Source: Leisingera aquaemixtae (GTDB lineage Bacteria > Pseudomonadota > Alphaproteobacteria > Rhodobacterales > Rhodobacteraceae). Taken from it: a stretch of 64,000 nucleotides of DNA. The position numbers and the translations under genes were made by a program. The notes under the pieces are model-generated. The model saw only the letters and a program-made list of their open reading frames with translations, was not told the origin of the DNA and did not search any database. The stretch spans positions 1 to 64,000 of the forward strand of contig NZ_CYSR01000020.1 in NCBI RefSeq assembly GCF_001458395.1, read 5' to 3'. Of the stretch, positions 18,018 to 27,212 are shown piece after piece. Within the stretch, counting starts at the first letter, position 1. The number at the start of each line of letters is the position of its first letter.

Positions 18018-19262
18018 ATGAAACGCACCGCTTTTGCGGCCGCATCGGCCGTGGCGCTGGCCTGTGCGGCCCCGGTCTGGGCCGGACCGCAGGCTGAAGT
18101 TCTGCACTGGTGGACATCCGGCGGCGAGGCCAAATCGGCGGCCGTCTTGCAACAGGAGTTTGCCGATAACGGCGGCACCTGGACCGACATGCCGGTGGCG
18201 GGCGGCGGCGGCGATGCGGCGATGACCGCGCTGCGCGCCCGTGTCCTGTCCGGCAACGCGCCGACCGCGGTGCAGCTCAAGGGCCCTGCGATCCAGGAAT
18301 GGTACGAGGAAGGCGTGCTGGCCGATATCTCCGCCGTCGCGGAGGCCGAGGGCTGGGCGGATGTGCTGCCCGGCTCCATCGCCGAGCATATGAAATGCGA
18401 GGGCAAATGGTGCGCCGCGCCGGTGAACGTCCACCGGGTCGACTGGATCTGGGCCAATGCGGCGGTTCTGGAGGCCAGCGGTATCGAGATGCCAACGACC
18501 TGGGAGGAGTTCAACGCCGCCGCGGACAAGCTGCTGGCGGCAGGCGTCACCCCGCTGGCGCATGGCGGCCAGGCCTGGCAGGACGCCACCGTGTTCGAGG
18601 CTGTCGCCTTGGGCATTCTGGGGCCGGAGGATTTCCGCAAGGCCTTTGTCGACTTGGACATGGAGACGCTGAAGTCCGGCAAAATGGTCGCGGTCTTTGA
18701 CCAGATGCGCAAGATGCGCGGCTATGTGGATGCCAACTTCCCGGGCCGCGACTGGAACCTGGCGACCGCCATGGTGATGAACGGCGAGGCCGCGTTCCAG
18801 ATCATGGGCGACTGGGCCAAGGGCGAGTTCCTGGCCGCGGGCAAGGAGCCGGGCAAGGATTTCCTCTGCGCCTCGGTGCCGGGCGACGGGTTCCTTTATA
18901 ACGTCGACAGCTTCGCCATGTTCGAGGTCGACGGCGAGGACAAGCAGGCCGGGCAGGACCTGTTGGCCAAGCTGATCGTCGGGCCGAAGTTCCAGGAGGT
19001 GTTCAACCTCAACAAGGGTTCGATCCCGGCGCGGGTCGATGTGAAACTGGACGCTTTTGACTCCTGCGCGCATCTGTCGGCCAAGGATATGGGCGAAAGC
19101 GCCGAAAACGGCTCTCTGCTGCCGAGCTATGCCCACGGCATGGCGCTGCGCGGCGCGCAGGCCGGCGCCATCACCGATGTGGTGACCGCGCATTTCAACT
19201 CCGACATGTCCTCGGACGAGGCCGTGCAGATGCTGGCCGACGCTGTCGCCAACTCCATGTGA
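18018..19262 (+). CDS. gtsA: Glucose/mannose-type ABC transporter binding protein (GtsA-like)
   Basis: A 414-residue exported binding protein with a signal peptide (residues 1-22, ending VWA). The mature N terminus VLHWWTSGGEAKSA and the internal APVNVHRVDWIWAN, HGGQAWQDATVFEAV and FQIMGDWAKGEF are close to Pseudomonas GtsA glucose-binding proteins. It begins the gtsABCD-glk operon behind an AGGGAGGAAT ribosome site. Glucose, possibly with mannose or other aldoses, is the likely ligand, supported by the glucokinase gene at the end of the operon. Confidence 0.88.
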   Translation: MKRTAFAAASAVALACAAPVWAGPQAEVLHWWTSGGEAKSAAVLQQEFADNGGTWTDMPVAGGGGDAAMTALRARVLSGNAPTAVQLKGPAIQEWYEEGVLADISAVAEAEGWADVLPGSIAEHMKCEGKWCAAPVNVHRVDWIWANAAVLEASGIEMPTTWEEFNAAADKLLAAGVTPLAHGGQAWQDATVFEAVALGILGPEDFRKAFVDLDMETLKSGKMVAVFDQMRKMRGYVDANFPGRDWNLATAMVMNGEAAFQIMGDWAKGEFLAAGKEPGKDFLCASVPGDGFLYNVDSFAMFEVDGEDKQAGQDLLAKLIVGPKFQEVFNLNKGSIPARVDVKLDAFDSCAHLSAKDMGESAENGSLLPSYAHGMALRGAQAGAITDVVTAHFNSDMSSDEAVQMLADAVANSM

Positions 19263-19321
19263 TCCTCCCCCGGGCCTCGCGTCCTTCGGGATGCGGGGCC
19301 GCTTATTCAAGGGCCGTTACA

Positions 19322-20194
19322 ATGTCCCAATGGCTAGAACGTCATATACCGAAGATGGTGCTGGCACCGTCCTTCGCCGCGGTGCTGGTGTTTGTCTACG
19401 GCTTCATCATCTGGACCGCCTGGGTGTCGCTGACCCGCTCCCGCCTGCTGCCGAAATACGAGATTGAAGGACTGATCCAATACGAGCGCCTGTTCAATGC
19501 GCCGCGCTGGGACACCGCGATGTCGAACCTGTTTGTGTTCGGCACCCTGTTCATCCTGATCTCGATGGTGCTCGGCCTGATGCTGGCGATCTTGCTGGAC
19601 CAGAAGATCCGCACCGAGGGCGTGCTGCGCACCATCTACCTGTATCCGATGGCGCTGTCGCTGATCGTGACCGGCACCGCCTGGAAGTGGATCATGAACC
19701 CCGGACTGGGCATCGAGGCCATGGTCCGCGGCTGGGGGTTTGAAAGCTTCACCTTCGACTGGGTGATCAACCCCGACAAGGCGATCTATGCGGTGGTTAT
19801 CGCCGGTGTCTGGCAGGCGTCCGGGTTCGTGATGGCGCTGTTCCTGGCAGGGCTTCGCGGCGTCGATGGCGAGATCATCAAGGCCGCGCAGGTCGATGGC
19901 ATCCCCGCCTGGCGGATCTATACCGCGATTATCATCCCCTCGATGGCTCCGATCTTCCTGTCTGCCTTCATCGTGCTGGCGCATCTGGCGATCAAGAGCT
20001 TCGACCTGGTGATTGCGCTGACCGGCGGCGGCCCCGGCTATGCCACCGATCTGCCTGCCACCTATATGTACACGATGGCCTTTTCCCGCGGCGACATCGG
20101 CCAGGCGGCAAGCTCCGCCATGGTGATGATGGCTGTGGTTTTTGCGATCATCGTTCCCTACCTCTACTCCGAGCTGAGGGCCAAACATGACTGA
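19322..20194 (+). CDS. gtsB: Sugar ABC transporter permease (GtsB-like)
   Basis: A 290-residue permease of the MalF/UgpA type with six transmembrane spans and the EAA loop (AAQVDGIPAWRIYTAIIIPSM). ATG 19322 has AAGGG eight bases upstream; the frame is also open from 19259 at the gtsA stop but those 21 extra residues are not family-like. It pairs with the next permease, whose start overlaps by eight bases. Confidence 0.9.
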   Translation: MSQWLERHIPKMVLAPSFAAVLVFVYGFIIWTAWVSLTRSRLLPKYEIEGLIQYERLFNAPRWDTAMSNLFVFGTLFILISMVLGLMLAILLDQKIRTEGVLRTIYLYPMALSLIVTGTAWKWIMNPGLGIEAMVRGWGFESFTFDWVINPDKAIYAVVIAGVWQASGFVMALFLAGLRGVDGEIIKAAQVDGIPAWRIYTAIIIPSMAPIFLSAFIVLAHLAIKSFDLVIALTGGGPGYATDLPATYMYTMAFSRGDIGQAASSAMVMMAVVFAIIVPYLYSELRAKHD

Positions 20195-21083
20195 TGCGAC
20201 GCTTGTCCCCGCCCGCGCGCCTGCGCAGAACTGGAGCCGCATCGCCCTGCGCTGGCTGCTGTTCACTCTCCTGGGCCTGTTTGCCCTGTTCTACCTGATG
20301 CCGCTGTTTGTGATGATCACCACCTCGCTGAAAAGCCTGGAGGAAATCCGCACCGGCAGCCTGATCGCCTTCCCGCGCGAGGTCACTTTCGACGCCTGGC
20401 GCACCGCCTGGTCGGAGGCCTGCACCGGCATCCAGTGCGAGGGCCTGCGCCCGTTCTTCTGGAACTCGGTGGTGATCGCGGTGCCTGCGGTGGCGATCTC
20501 CACCATGCTGGGGGCGGCCAATGGCTATGTCATCGCGCAATGGCGGTTCAAGGGAGCCAACCTGATCTTCTCGCTGATGCTGTTCGGCTGCTTCATCCCG
20601 TTTCAGGTGGTGCTGCTGCCGATGGCGCGGATGCTGGGACTGATGGGGCTGGCGGGCAGTATTCCGGGGCTGATCTTTGTCCATGTGATCTATGGCATCG
20701 GCTTCACCACGCTGTTCTTCCGCAACTTCTATGTCACCATCCCGCAGGATCTGGTGAAGGCAGCCAAAGTGGACGGCGCGGGGTTCTTCCGCATCTTCTG
20801 GTCGATCTTCCTGCCGCTGTCGCTGCCGATCATCGTCGTGACCGTGATCTGGCAGTTCACCCAGATCTGGAACGACTTCCTGTTCGGCGTGTCGTTCAGC
20901 CAGGCGGGCACCCAGCCTGTCACGGTGGCGCTCAACAACATCGTCAACTCGACCACCGGCGTGAAGGAATACAACGTCGACATGGCCGCCGCGATCATCG
21001 CCGCGCTGCCGACGCTGCTGGTCTATGCCGTTGCCGGCAAATACTTCATCCGCGGCCTGACCGCCGGATCCGTAAAGGGGTAA
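20187..21083 (+). CDS. gtsC: Sugar ABC transporter permease (GtsC-like)
   Basis: A 298-residue permease of the MalG/UgpE type: N-terminal span LLGLFALFYLMPLFVMITTSLKS, EAA loop AAKVDGAGFFRIFWSIFLPLSLP, six spans in all. It overlaps gtsB by eight bases, indicating translational coupling. The insertion around residues 70-90 with two Cys (EACTGIQCEG) in the first periplasmic loop is also seen in GtsC-type proteins. Confidence 0.9.
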   Translation: MTDATLVPARAPAQNWSRIALRWLLFTLLGLFALFYLMPLFVMITTSLKSLEEIRTGSLIAFPREVTFDAWRTAWSEACTGIQCEGLRPFFWNSVVIAVPAVAISTMLGAANGYVIAQWRFKGANLIFSLMLFGCFIPFQVVLLPMARMLGLMGLAGSIPGLIFVHVIYGIGFTTLFFRNFYVTIPQDLVKAAKVDGAGFFRIFWSIFLPLSLPIIVVTVIWQFTQIWNDFLFGVSFSQAGTQPVTVALNNIVNSTTGVKEYNVDMAAAIIAALPTLLVYAVAGKYFIRGLTAGSVKG

Positions 21084-21087
21084 ATCC

Positions 21088-22185
21088 ATGGCACCTATTC
21101 TGGACATCACCAACCTGCGCAAGAACTACGGCGCAACCGAGATCCTGAAGGACATCAATGTCAGTATCGAGCCGGGCGACTTCCTGGTGCTCGTCGGCCC
21201 CTCCGGCTGCGGCAAGTCCACGCTGCTGAACTGCATCGCCGGGCTGGAGCCGATCTCCGGCGGGCGGATCGAAATCGGCGGGCGCGACATGACCCAAGTC
21301 AGCCCCAAGGACCGCGACATCGCCATGGTGTTCCAGTCCTACGCGCTCTACCCGACGATGACAGTGGCCAGGAACATCACATTCGGCATGAAGGTGCGCG
21401 GCGCCGATGCCGCGACGCAGGCGCGCAAGCTGAAGGAGGTCGCGGCACAGCTGCAGATCGAGGCGCTGCTGGACCGCCGCCCGGGCCAGCTCTCCGGCGG
21501 CCAGCGCCAGCGGGTGGCAATGGGCCGGGCGCTGGTGCGCGACCCCAAGCTGTTTCTGTTCGATGAGCCGCTGTCGAACCTCGACGCCAAGCTGCGCGTG
21601 GAGATGCGGACCGAGATCAAGAAGCTGCACCACAACCTCGGCGCCACCATGGTCTATGTCACCCACGACCAGATCGAGGCGATGACGCTGGCGACCAAGA
21701 TTGTGGTCATGAAAGGCGGGGTGGTGCAGCAGATCGGCACGCCCGCAGAAATCTACAACAAGCCCGCGAACCTGTTCGTGGCCGATTTCATGGGCAGCCC
21801 GGCGATGAACCTGATCCCGGCCCGCGCGCAGCCGAACGGGCAGGGCACGCGGATCGAGATGGACTGCGGCGGCAGCGCCCCGATCGTGCTGAAAGACAGC
21901 CGCGCCACCGGCCTGCCGCAGGACGTGATCCTGGGGGTGCGGCCCGAAGACATCGCCGAGGCGGGCTTTCGCGCGGGCGAGGGCGTGCAAGAGGCGGCCT
22001 GCCTCATCGACATGGTGGAGCCTGCGGGCGCTGACACCTATGTGGTCTCGCAGCTGGGCGGCAAGCAGGTGACGGCGCGGCTCCATGCAGAAACCCGGGC
22101 GCAGCCGGGGCAGATGCTGGATCTGGCCTTTGATCTGTCCAAGGTGTCCTATTTCTCGCCCGCCACCGGCGAGCGGCTGAATTGA
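21088..22185 (+). CDS. gtsD: Sugar ABC transporter ATPase (GtsD/UgpC/MalK-like)
   Basis: A 365-residue ATPase with Walker A GPSGCGKST (37-45), signature LSGGQRQRVAMGRAL, Walker B LFLFDEPLSNLDAKLR and a C-terminal TOBE/OB regulatory domain typical of MalK-type subunits. It powers GtsBC. The stop overlaps the glucokinase TTG start, tying uptake to phosphorylation. Confidence 0.9.
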   Translation: MAPILDITNLRKNYGATEILKDINVSIEPGDFLVLVGPSGCGKSTLLNCIAGLEPISGGRIEIGGRDMTQVSPKDRDIAMVFQSYALYPTMTVARNITFGMKVRGADAATQARKLKEVAAQLQIEALLDRRPGQLSGGQRQRVAMGRALVRDPKLFLFDEPLSNLDAKLRVEMRTEIKKLHHNLGATMVYVTHDQIEAMTLATKIVVMKGGVVQQIGTPAEIYNKPANLFVADFMGSPAMNLIPARAQPNGQGTRIEMDCGGSAPIVLKDSRATGLPQDVILGVRPEDIAEAGFRAGEGVQEAACLIDMVEPAGADTYVVSQLGGKQVTARLHAETRAQPGQMLDLAFDLSKVSYFSPATGERLN

Positions 22186-23069
22186 CCGGGCTGCGGCTGG
22201 CCGCAGATGTGGGCGGCACGAATACGCGGCTGGGGCTGGCGCGGGACGGCGTGCTGCTGGCGGACACGGTGCAAAGCTTCCGCAACGAGGCGTTTTCCGG
22301 TTTTACGGCGGTGCTGGACCAGTATTTGCAGAAGGCCGCGCCCGGCGGCGTGGCGGAGGTGGTGATTGCCGTCGCCGGGCCGGTCACAGGCGCGACCGCG
22401 CGGCTGACCAACCGGGACTGGCACTTTGACGCCGCGGCGCTGTCCAGGCACCTAACCGGCGCGGGGGTTTTTCTGCTGAACGACCTGGCGGCGCTGGGGC
22501 AGGCCTGCCCGCATCTGGGGGCGGAGTGCCTCGATACCGTGATTGCGCCCGCGGGCGAAGCGGGCGGAGACGGCCAGCGGCTGGTGGTGGGCATCGGCAC
22601 CGGCTTCAACCTGTCGCCGGTGCTGCACGCGGGCGGGCGGGTGCAATGCCTGAACGTGGAATACGGCCATGTCAGCCTGCCGCTGGACGTGGCGGAGCAT
22701 CTGCGCAGCCGGACCGGCGACGCCGGGGCGTTCCGCACGGTGGAGCATCTGTTCTCCGGCCGCGGCCATGCGGCGGTGCGGGCGCAGTTCCCGGAGGATA
22801 CCGCCGGCACACAGGCCTTTCAGACGTTTTACGCCGAGCTGCTGGCGCTGCTGGCGCGCAACCTGATGCTGGCGTTTCTGCCCGCGCAGGGGATCTATTT
22901 CGCGGGTGCGGTGGCGCGCAGCCTGCTGGCCTCCCCGGCGCGGCAGGTGTTTGCGGAGGCCTTCCGCCAGCCTTTCGCGCTCGATACTGGGATAGAGGCT
23001 CCGGTGTATGTCATCCTCGACGACGCCGCTGCCCTGAAGGGCTGCGCCGCCGTTACGGTCAACCGCTGA
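22182..23069 (+). CDS. glk: Glucokinase (ROK-independent Glk family)
   Basis: A 295-residue sugar kinase with the ATP phosphate-1 motif DVGGTNTRLGL near residues 9-19, the sugar-binding LNDLAALGQA and the GIGTGFN adenosine-side glycine loop. It phosphorylates imported glucose to glucose-6-phosphate, feeding Entner-Doudoroff metabolism. Translation probably begins at TTG 22182, sharing bases with the gtsD stop (TTGA). As the last gene of the gts operon it supports glucose as the transported sugar. Confidence 0.88.
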   Translation: MTGLRLAADVGGTNTRLGLARDGVLLADTVQSFRNEAFSGFTAVLDQYLQKAAPGGVAEVVIAVAGPVTGATARLTNRDWHFDAAALSRHLTGAGVFLLNDLAALGQACPHLGAECLDTVIAPAGEAGGDGQRLVVGIGTGFNLSPVLHAGGRVQCLNVEYGHVSLPLDVAEHLRSRTGDAGAFRTVEHLFSGRGHAAVRAQFPEDTAGTQAFQTFYAELLALLARNLMLAFLPAQGIYFAGAVARSLLASPARQVFAEAFRQPFALDTGIEAPVYVILDDAAALKGCAAVTVNR

Positions 23070-23209
23070 TCCGCAAGGCCTGCCCGTGCGGGCTGGCTGT
23101 GCGAGTTGCCTGCGCGGGTTATCGCTGCGGGTGATAATCAGAGTTATGGTAATTGACTGCCCCGCAGGACGGGGCCGGCTGGCCCCTTAACCTCTTTTGC
23201 CGGTGGCCG

Positions 23210-23235
23210 GGAACGCCGCGCCCGGTTGCGGCGTT
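23210..23235 (+). promoter_or_regulatory. EcfG-type promoter upstream of MATE gene
   Basis: GGAAC at 23210-23214, a 17-bp spacer, then CGTT at 23232-23235, an exact match to the alphaproteobacterial general-stress sigma factor consensus. It ends 37 bp before the MATE start. Assignment is by consensus and position. Confidence 0.65.
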
Positions 23236-23272
23236 GGGTCTGCAACACCCATCCGCAGCGGGAGGTACACGT

Positions 23273-24637
23273 ATGGCGCGGTCTGATCTGACCGAAGGGC
23301 CGGTCTGGCGCGCGCTGGCGCGGGTTTCGGCGCCGATGTCGCTGGGCATTCTGGCAGTTCTGTCGATCGGATTGGCCGATGCGTATTTCCTGGGCCAGCT
23401 GGGCGGCGCGCCGCTGGCGGCGGTGGGGTTCATCTATCCGGTCACAACGGCACTGGCATCGCTGGCAATCGGGTTGTCGGCAGGCGCAAATGCTGCCGTG
23501 TCCCAGGCCCTTGGCCGCGAGGATGAGGACAGCGCGGTGGCGCGGATGTCGCTGCATGCGGCCGGACTGGGCCTGCTGCTGTCGGTGCTGGTGGCGCTGG
23601 CCTTTTACGCCCTGCACGGGCAGATCTTTTCCCTGATGGGCGCGCGCGGCAAGGTGATGGCGGAGATCTCCGCCTATGTCCCGCTTTGGGCGCTGTCGTT
23701 CCCGTTTCTGGTGCTGATGATGCTGGTCAACGCGCTGTTCCGCGCCCATGGCAATGCGGTTCATGCCTCGCTGTTCATGATCCTGGCGGCGGCTGTGAAC
23801 ATCGCGCTCAACCCGCTGTTCATCTTCGGCTGGGGGCCGGTGCCGGCGATGGAAACCGGCGGCGCGGCGCTGGCGACGCTGGCCGGGCGGCTGGCGGCGG
23901 CGGCCGGCGCCATCGCCTTTGCCGTGCATGCGGGATATTTGCGGCTGTGCGGCCGGATCTGGCAGGATCTGTGGCGCAGCCTGCGGGAAATCACCCAGGT
24001 TGGCGCGCCGGCCGCCTTTTCCAATGCGATCAACCCGGCGGGCATGGCGCTGGTCACCGCTGCGGTGGCCACGCTGGGCGATGCCGCGGTCGCCGGGTTC
24101 GGCGCTGCGACGCGGGTGCAGTCGCTGGCGATCGTGGTGCTGCTGGCGCTGTCTGCCGGGATCGGCCCGGTGGTCGGCCAGAACTGGGGCGCGGGCAAGG
24201 AAACCCGGGCGCAATCCGCGGTGGTGCAGGCCTGGGCGTTCTGCCTGGTGTACGGCCTAGCCCTGGGCGCGGTGCTGAGCCTGGGGGGCGGCTGGATCGC
24301 CGCGGCCATTGCCGAAGATGCGGAGGCAGCGGACTACACGCGGCGCTACTTGCAGGTCGTCGGCTGGAGCCTGTTCGGCTATGGCATCCTGGTGACCGCA
24401 AACGCGGCGATGAACGCCCGCTCCAAGGCGCTGCACTCAATGGGGCTGAGCCTGGGGCGGATCACGCTGATCTATGTGCCGCTGGCCTGGCTTGGGGTCT
24501 GGACCTTCGGCTACGGCGGCATCCTGGCGGCAGCGGTTGCGGCCAACCTCGGCGCGGTTGCCGGGGCGGTCTGGGCCGCCCGGCGCACCGGGCTGTGGCC
24601 GCAAAGCACCCGCATCACCCGGCACATCGCGGCGTGA
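23273..24637 (+). CDS. MATE-family multidrug/Na+ exporter (NorM-like)
   Basis: A 454-residue inner-membrane protein with about twelve hydrophobic spans in two homologous halves, beginning GPVWRALARVSAPMSLGILAV and containing LSAGANAAVSQALG and IGPVVGQNWGAG, the equivalent glycine-rich segments of the two MATE halves. MATE proteins expel cationic drugs or metabolites using Na+ or H+. GGGAGG precedes ATG 23273; the upstream in-frame ATG-like codon at 23153 lies above the promoter-like element and is disfavoured. The EcfG-type promoter suggests stress induction. Confidence 0.88.
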   Translation: MARSDLTEGPVWRALARVSAPMSLGILAVLSIGLADAYFLGQLGGAPLAAVGFIYPVTTALASLAIGLSAGANAAVSQALGREDEDSAVARMSLHAAGLGLLLSVLVALAFYALHGQIFSLMGARGKVMAEISAYVPLWALSFPFLVLMMLVNALFRAHGNAVHASLFMILAAAVNIALNPLFIFGWGPVPAMETGGAALATLAGRLAAAAGAIAFAVHAGYLRLCGRIWQDLWRSLREITQVGAPAAFSNAINPAGMALVTAAVATLGDAAVAGFGAATRVQSLAIVVLLALSAGIGPVVGQNWGAGKETRAQSAVVQAWAFCLVYGLALGAVLSLGGGWIAAAIAEDAEAADYTRRYLQVVGWSLFGYGILVTANAAMNARSKALHSMGLSLGRITLIYVPLAWLGVWTFGYGGILAAAVAANLGAVAGAVWAARRTGLWPQSTRITRHIAA

Positions 24638-24710
24638 GGCCCGCAGACCTTATGCCCGCCGGGACCGTGTGTGCAGTCTCGCGCAACCGCCGGAAAATTG
24701 GGCCAAGCCG

Positions 24711-24735
24711 GGAACATTCCGCTGTTTCGGGCGTT
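24711..24735 (+). promoter_or_regulatory. EcfG-type promoter upstream of FNT channel 2
   Basis: GGAAC at 24711-24715, 16-bp spacer, CGTT at 24732-24735: exact consensus for the general-stress sigma factor, 112 bp before the FNT start, in a 210-bp gap. Confidence 0.6.
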
Positions 24736-24847
24736 GAATCAGGGACAGAGTGCGCACCCCGACGGGCCATTTGCGGCCTTTGCGGCATGGCGGGCCCCCT
24801 CCCCGGCCCCGCCGCGCGGGCTTTCCGAACACGCAGGAGACCGAGTA

Positions 24848-25711
24848 ATGACCCCCACTGACAAGCACCTGCTTGCAGAAGAGCAAAAGGAACGCGACGC
24901 AGTGGAGGAGGCCACCGGCCTGTCCGCCAAGCTGATTTTCGAGACCATCAGGCTGGAAGGCGAAGAGGAACTGCGGCGCCCGATGCGGGCGTTGTGGTGG
25001 TCCGGTCTGGCCGCCGGTCTGCTGATTTCCTTCTCGGTCTGGGGCGAGGCGATCCTGCGCTCCAGCCTGCCGGACGGGGACTGGCGGTTTATCGTTGAAA
25101 ACCTGGGCTACAGCTTGGGGTTTGTGCTGGTCATTCTGGGCCGGATGCAGCTGTTCACGGAAAACACAATCACCACCGTGGTGCCGGTGACGCTGTGCCC
25201 GACGTGGAAGTCGTTCGGGCGCACGGGGCGGCTGTGGGCGGTGGTGCTGGCAGCAAACGTCACCGGCGCTTTCATCGCTGCCGCCTTTTTGGCCTTCACA
25301 CCGGTGATGTCCGGTCCGATGGCAGACGCGATGCTGTCGCTGAGCCATCACGCGACCGGAATGCCGTGGGCCGAGGGGCTGGTGCGCGGCATCCCTGCGG
25401 GCGTGCTGATTGCGGCGCTGGTGTGGATGCTGCCCCAGGCTAACGGCTCGGCGCTGCCGCTGATCATCCTCATCACCTGGCTGATCGCCTTGGGGGATTT
25501 CACCCATATCATCGCAGGCTCTGTCGAGATGGCCTTTCTGATGGTGCAGGGCGAGCTGTCCCTGGCTCCAGCCGTGTTCCGCTTCTTCCTGCCGGTGCTG
25601 GCAGGCAATGTGATCGGCGGCACCGCAGTGTTCACCCTGCTGACCTGGGCACAGATCCGGCCTGAGGTGGAAGAAGCAAAAGAGAAGAGGAACGGCAGGC
25701 TGAAAACCTGA
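24848..25711 (+). CDS. FNT-family channel 2 (YfdC-like)
   Basis: A 287-residue membrane protein with an acidic, charged N-terminal cytosolic segment (about 1-50) and six spans. It is closer to the YfdC subgroup than to FocA/NirC, with motifs ILGRMQLFTENTITTVVPV (third helix region) and GDFTHIIAGSVEMAFLM (fifth helix region). It is distinct from the FNT gene at 13804. The anion carried is unknown. An EcfG-type promoter lies upstream, pointing to general-stress expression. ATG 24848 is preceded by an AGGAG-type site. Confidence 0.85.
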   Translation: MTPTDKHLLAEEQKERDAVEEATGLSAKLIFETIRLEGEEELRRPMRALWWSGLAAGLLISFSVWGEAILRSSLPDGDWRFIVENLGYSLGFVLVILGRMQLFTENTITTVVPVTLCPTWKSFGRTGRLWAVVLAANVTGAFIAAAFLAFTPVMSGPMADAMLSLSHHATGMPWAEGLVRGIPAGVLIAALVWMLPQANGSALPLIILITWLIALGDFTHIIAGSVEMAFLMVQGELSLAPAVFRFFLPVLAGNVIGGTAVFTLLTWAQIRPEVEEAKEKRNGRLKT

Positions 25712-25748
25712 GCGTCTGAACGCCGCGCGGCCCGCCTCCCGGCCGCCG

Positions 25749-26756
25749 TCACACGCCCGCGGTTATCTTCTCCAGCTGCTGCGCTGCTCCTTCGAAACTG
25801 GGGGCGGCAATCACGGTGATGCCGGTTTCCCTCAGCTTTGCCAAATCGCGCTCGTCGTCCGCGCTCAGACCGTCTGCTGGCACCCGCAGCAGCACCGCGG
25901 CGATGCGGCCCGGATGGCGGCGCACCGCCGCTCCGTAGATGGACGCATCTTTTTGGCCGGTGTCGCCCATCAGGATTGCAGGCAGCTCCGGGTGCGCGTT
26001 CAGCAGCAGGTCGATGCTTTGCCCCTTGTGGCTGCCATGGCCCGCGGAGATGAACTGGGTCTCGCTCAGCCCGAGGTCGCGCAGGAACATCGGGCCGCGG
26101 ACCATATCCGCCTGGCGGAACACCTGCTCCAGAAACGCGTGCATGTTCCAGGGGGAGGAGCTGACATAGAACACCGGGTTGCGGCCCTGTTGCGACAGCT
26201 TGCGCAGCAGGTCCGCCGAGTCGGGGAACACATGCCGCGTCAGCGCATTGCCGCTGAAGGTGGTCCAGAGGTTGCGCACCAGCGAATAGGCGGAGGTCTT
26301 CAGGACCGTGTCGTCGATATCGGAAATGACCAGAAACCGGGCATCCGGACGCGGGATCAGCACCGGGCAGACGGTCTGCGCTGCGCTGTCCGCGATAGCA
26401 ACCGGGATGTCATGCCAGCCCGGCGCCCGGCCCGGCGGCAGCGGCAGTTGGAAATACCCCTCTTCATCACTGACCGCGGTGGCATCGCCGTGGCAGACCG
26501 TAATCCCGGCCGCCTCATCCGTCAGGAACAGCGAAATCATCTGCCGCACATTGCGCAAAACCCCCTGGCCTGCGCGGGGCGCGCTGTGGCGCAGCTGTGT
26601 CAGCACCCGGCCGCGCACGATCAGGGCCTCCGGCGTGGCGTAACCGATGTAAGGGTCGATCACCAGATCCGCACCGCTGCGCACCTTGCGGGGCAGCAGC
26701 CTGTCCAGCAGATTTTCGGCATGAAGGGCGGTGCGGTGCAGGGCGTGCTTGAACAT
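25749..26756 (-). CDS. App1-family phosphatidate phosphatase-like protein (DUF2183)
   Basis: A 335-residue HAD-like phosphatase of the App1 family, named for the yeast actin-patch phosphatidate phosphatase. The catalytic DxDxT is in VISDIDDTVLKTS (D146, D148, T150); later conserved stretches are PVFYVSSSPWNM, GSHKGQSIDLLL and LMGDTGQKDASIYG. The N-terminal half (about 30-135) is a beta-rich domain common to the family. Bacterial members are widespread but their substrate is not established; a phospholipid-related phosphomonoester is likely. Single gene, convergent with the FNT gene. Confidence 0.85.
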   Translation of the reverse strand: MFKHALHRTALHAENLLDRLLPRKVRSGADLVIDPYIGYATPEALIVRGRVLTQLRHSAPRAGQGVLRNVRQMISLFLTDEAAGITVCHGDATAVSDEEGYFQLPLPPGRAPGWHDIPVAIADSAAQTVCPVLIPRPDARFLVISDIDDTVLKTSAYSLVRNLWTTFSGNALTRHVFPDSADLLRKLSQQGRNPVFYVSSSPWNMHAFLEQVFRQADMVRGPMFLRDLGLSETQFISAGHGSHKGQSIDLLLNAHPELPAILMGDTGQKDASIYGAAVRRHPGRIAAVLLRVPADGLSADDERDLAKLRETGITVIAAPSFEGAAQQLEKITAGV

Positions 26757-26864
26757 ATCGGACCTCGTTGCTGCTTCAGGTATACAACGCGCGAGGTGCC
26801 GGTAAAGTGCCCGGCCCCTGTCAGACGCAAGGGCCGGGTTCGGTGTTTGTGCTAGAGCGCCGTG

Positions 26865-27203
26865 TCAGCAGGCGGCGGTGACGATGATTTCCACCTTCAG
26901 ATCCGGCCGCGCAAGCCTGGCCTCGCCGCAGGCCCGTGCCGGGGCATGGCCTTGCGGCACCCAGGCATCCCAGACCGCGTTCATCTCGGCAAAATCCTTC
27001 ATATCGGCCAGCCAGACAATCGCCTGCAGGATCTGCTGCGGCGAGGAGCCGGCCTTCTCCAGCAGCGCCTCGACGCGGGACAGGCAGTCGCGGGTCTGTT
27101 CGGCCACATCGGCGCCGTCCCCGACCTGGCCGCACAGATAGGCCACGCCGTTATGCTTCACGATCTTGCTCATGCGGGGGCCGGTTTCGATCCGTTCGAT
27201 CAT
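26865..27203 (-). CDS. RidA/YjgF-family reactive imine deaminase
   Basis: A 112-residue RidA-fold protein with the family pattern [15 protein letters not shown] near the N terminus and [28 protein letters not shown] centrally. The C-terminal Arg in [16 protein letters not shown] matches the substrate carboxylate-binding Arg. RidA proteins hydrolyse enamine/imine intermediates from amino acid dehydrogenation. It is the last gene of the operon carrying an FAD/2Fe-2S amino-acid-type dehydrogenase, exactly where such intermediates arise. Confidence 0.88.
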   Translation of the reverse strand: MIERIETGPRMSKIVKHNGVAYLCGQVGDGADVAEQTRDCLSRVEALLEKAGSSPQQILQAIVWLADMKDFAEMNAVWDAWVPQGHAPARACGEARLARPDLKVEIIVTAAC

Positions 27204-27212
27204 CTTCTTCTC

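Noticed and set aside
26810-26838. Terminator downstream of ridA
   Set aside because: An 8-bp GC stem with a 13-base loop exists, but no T run follows on either strand.
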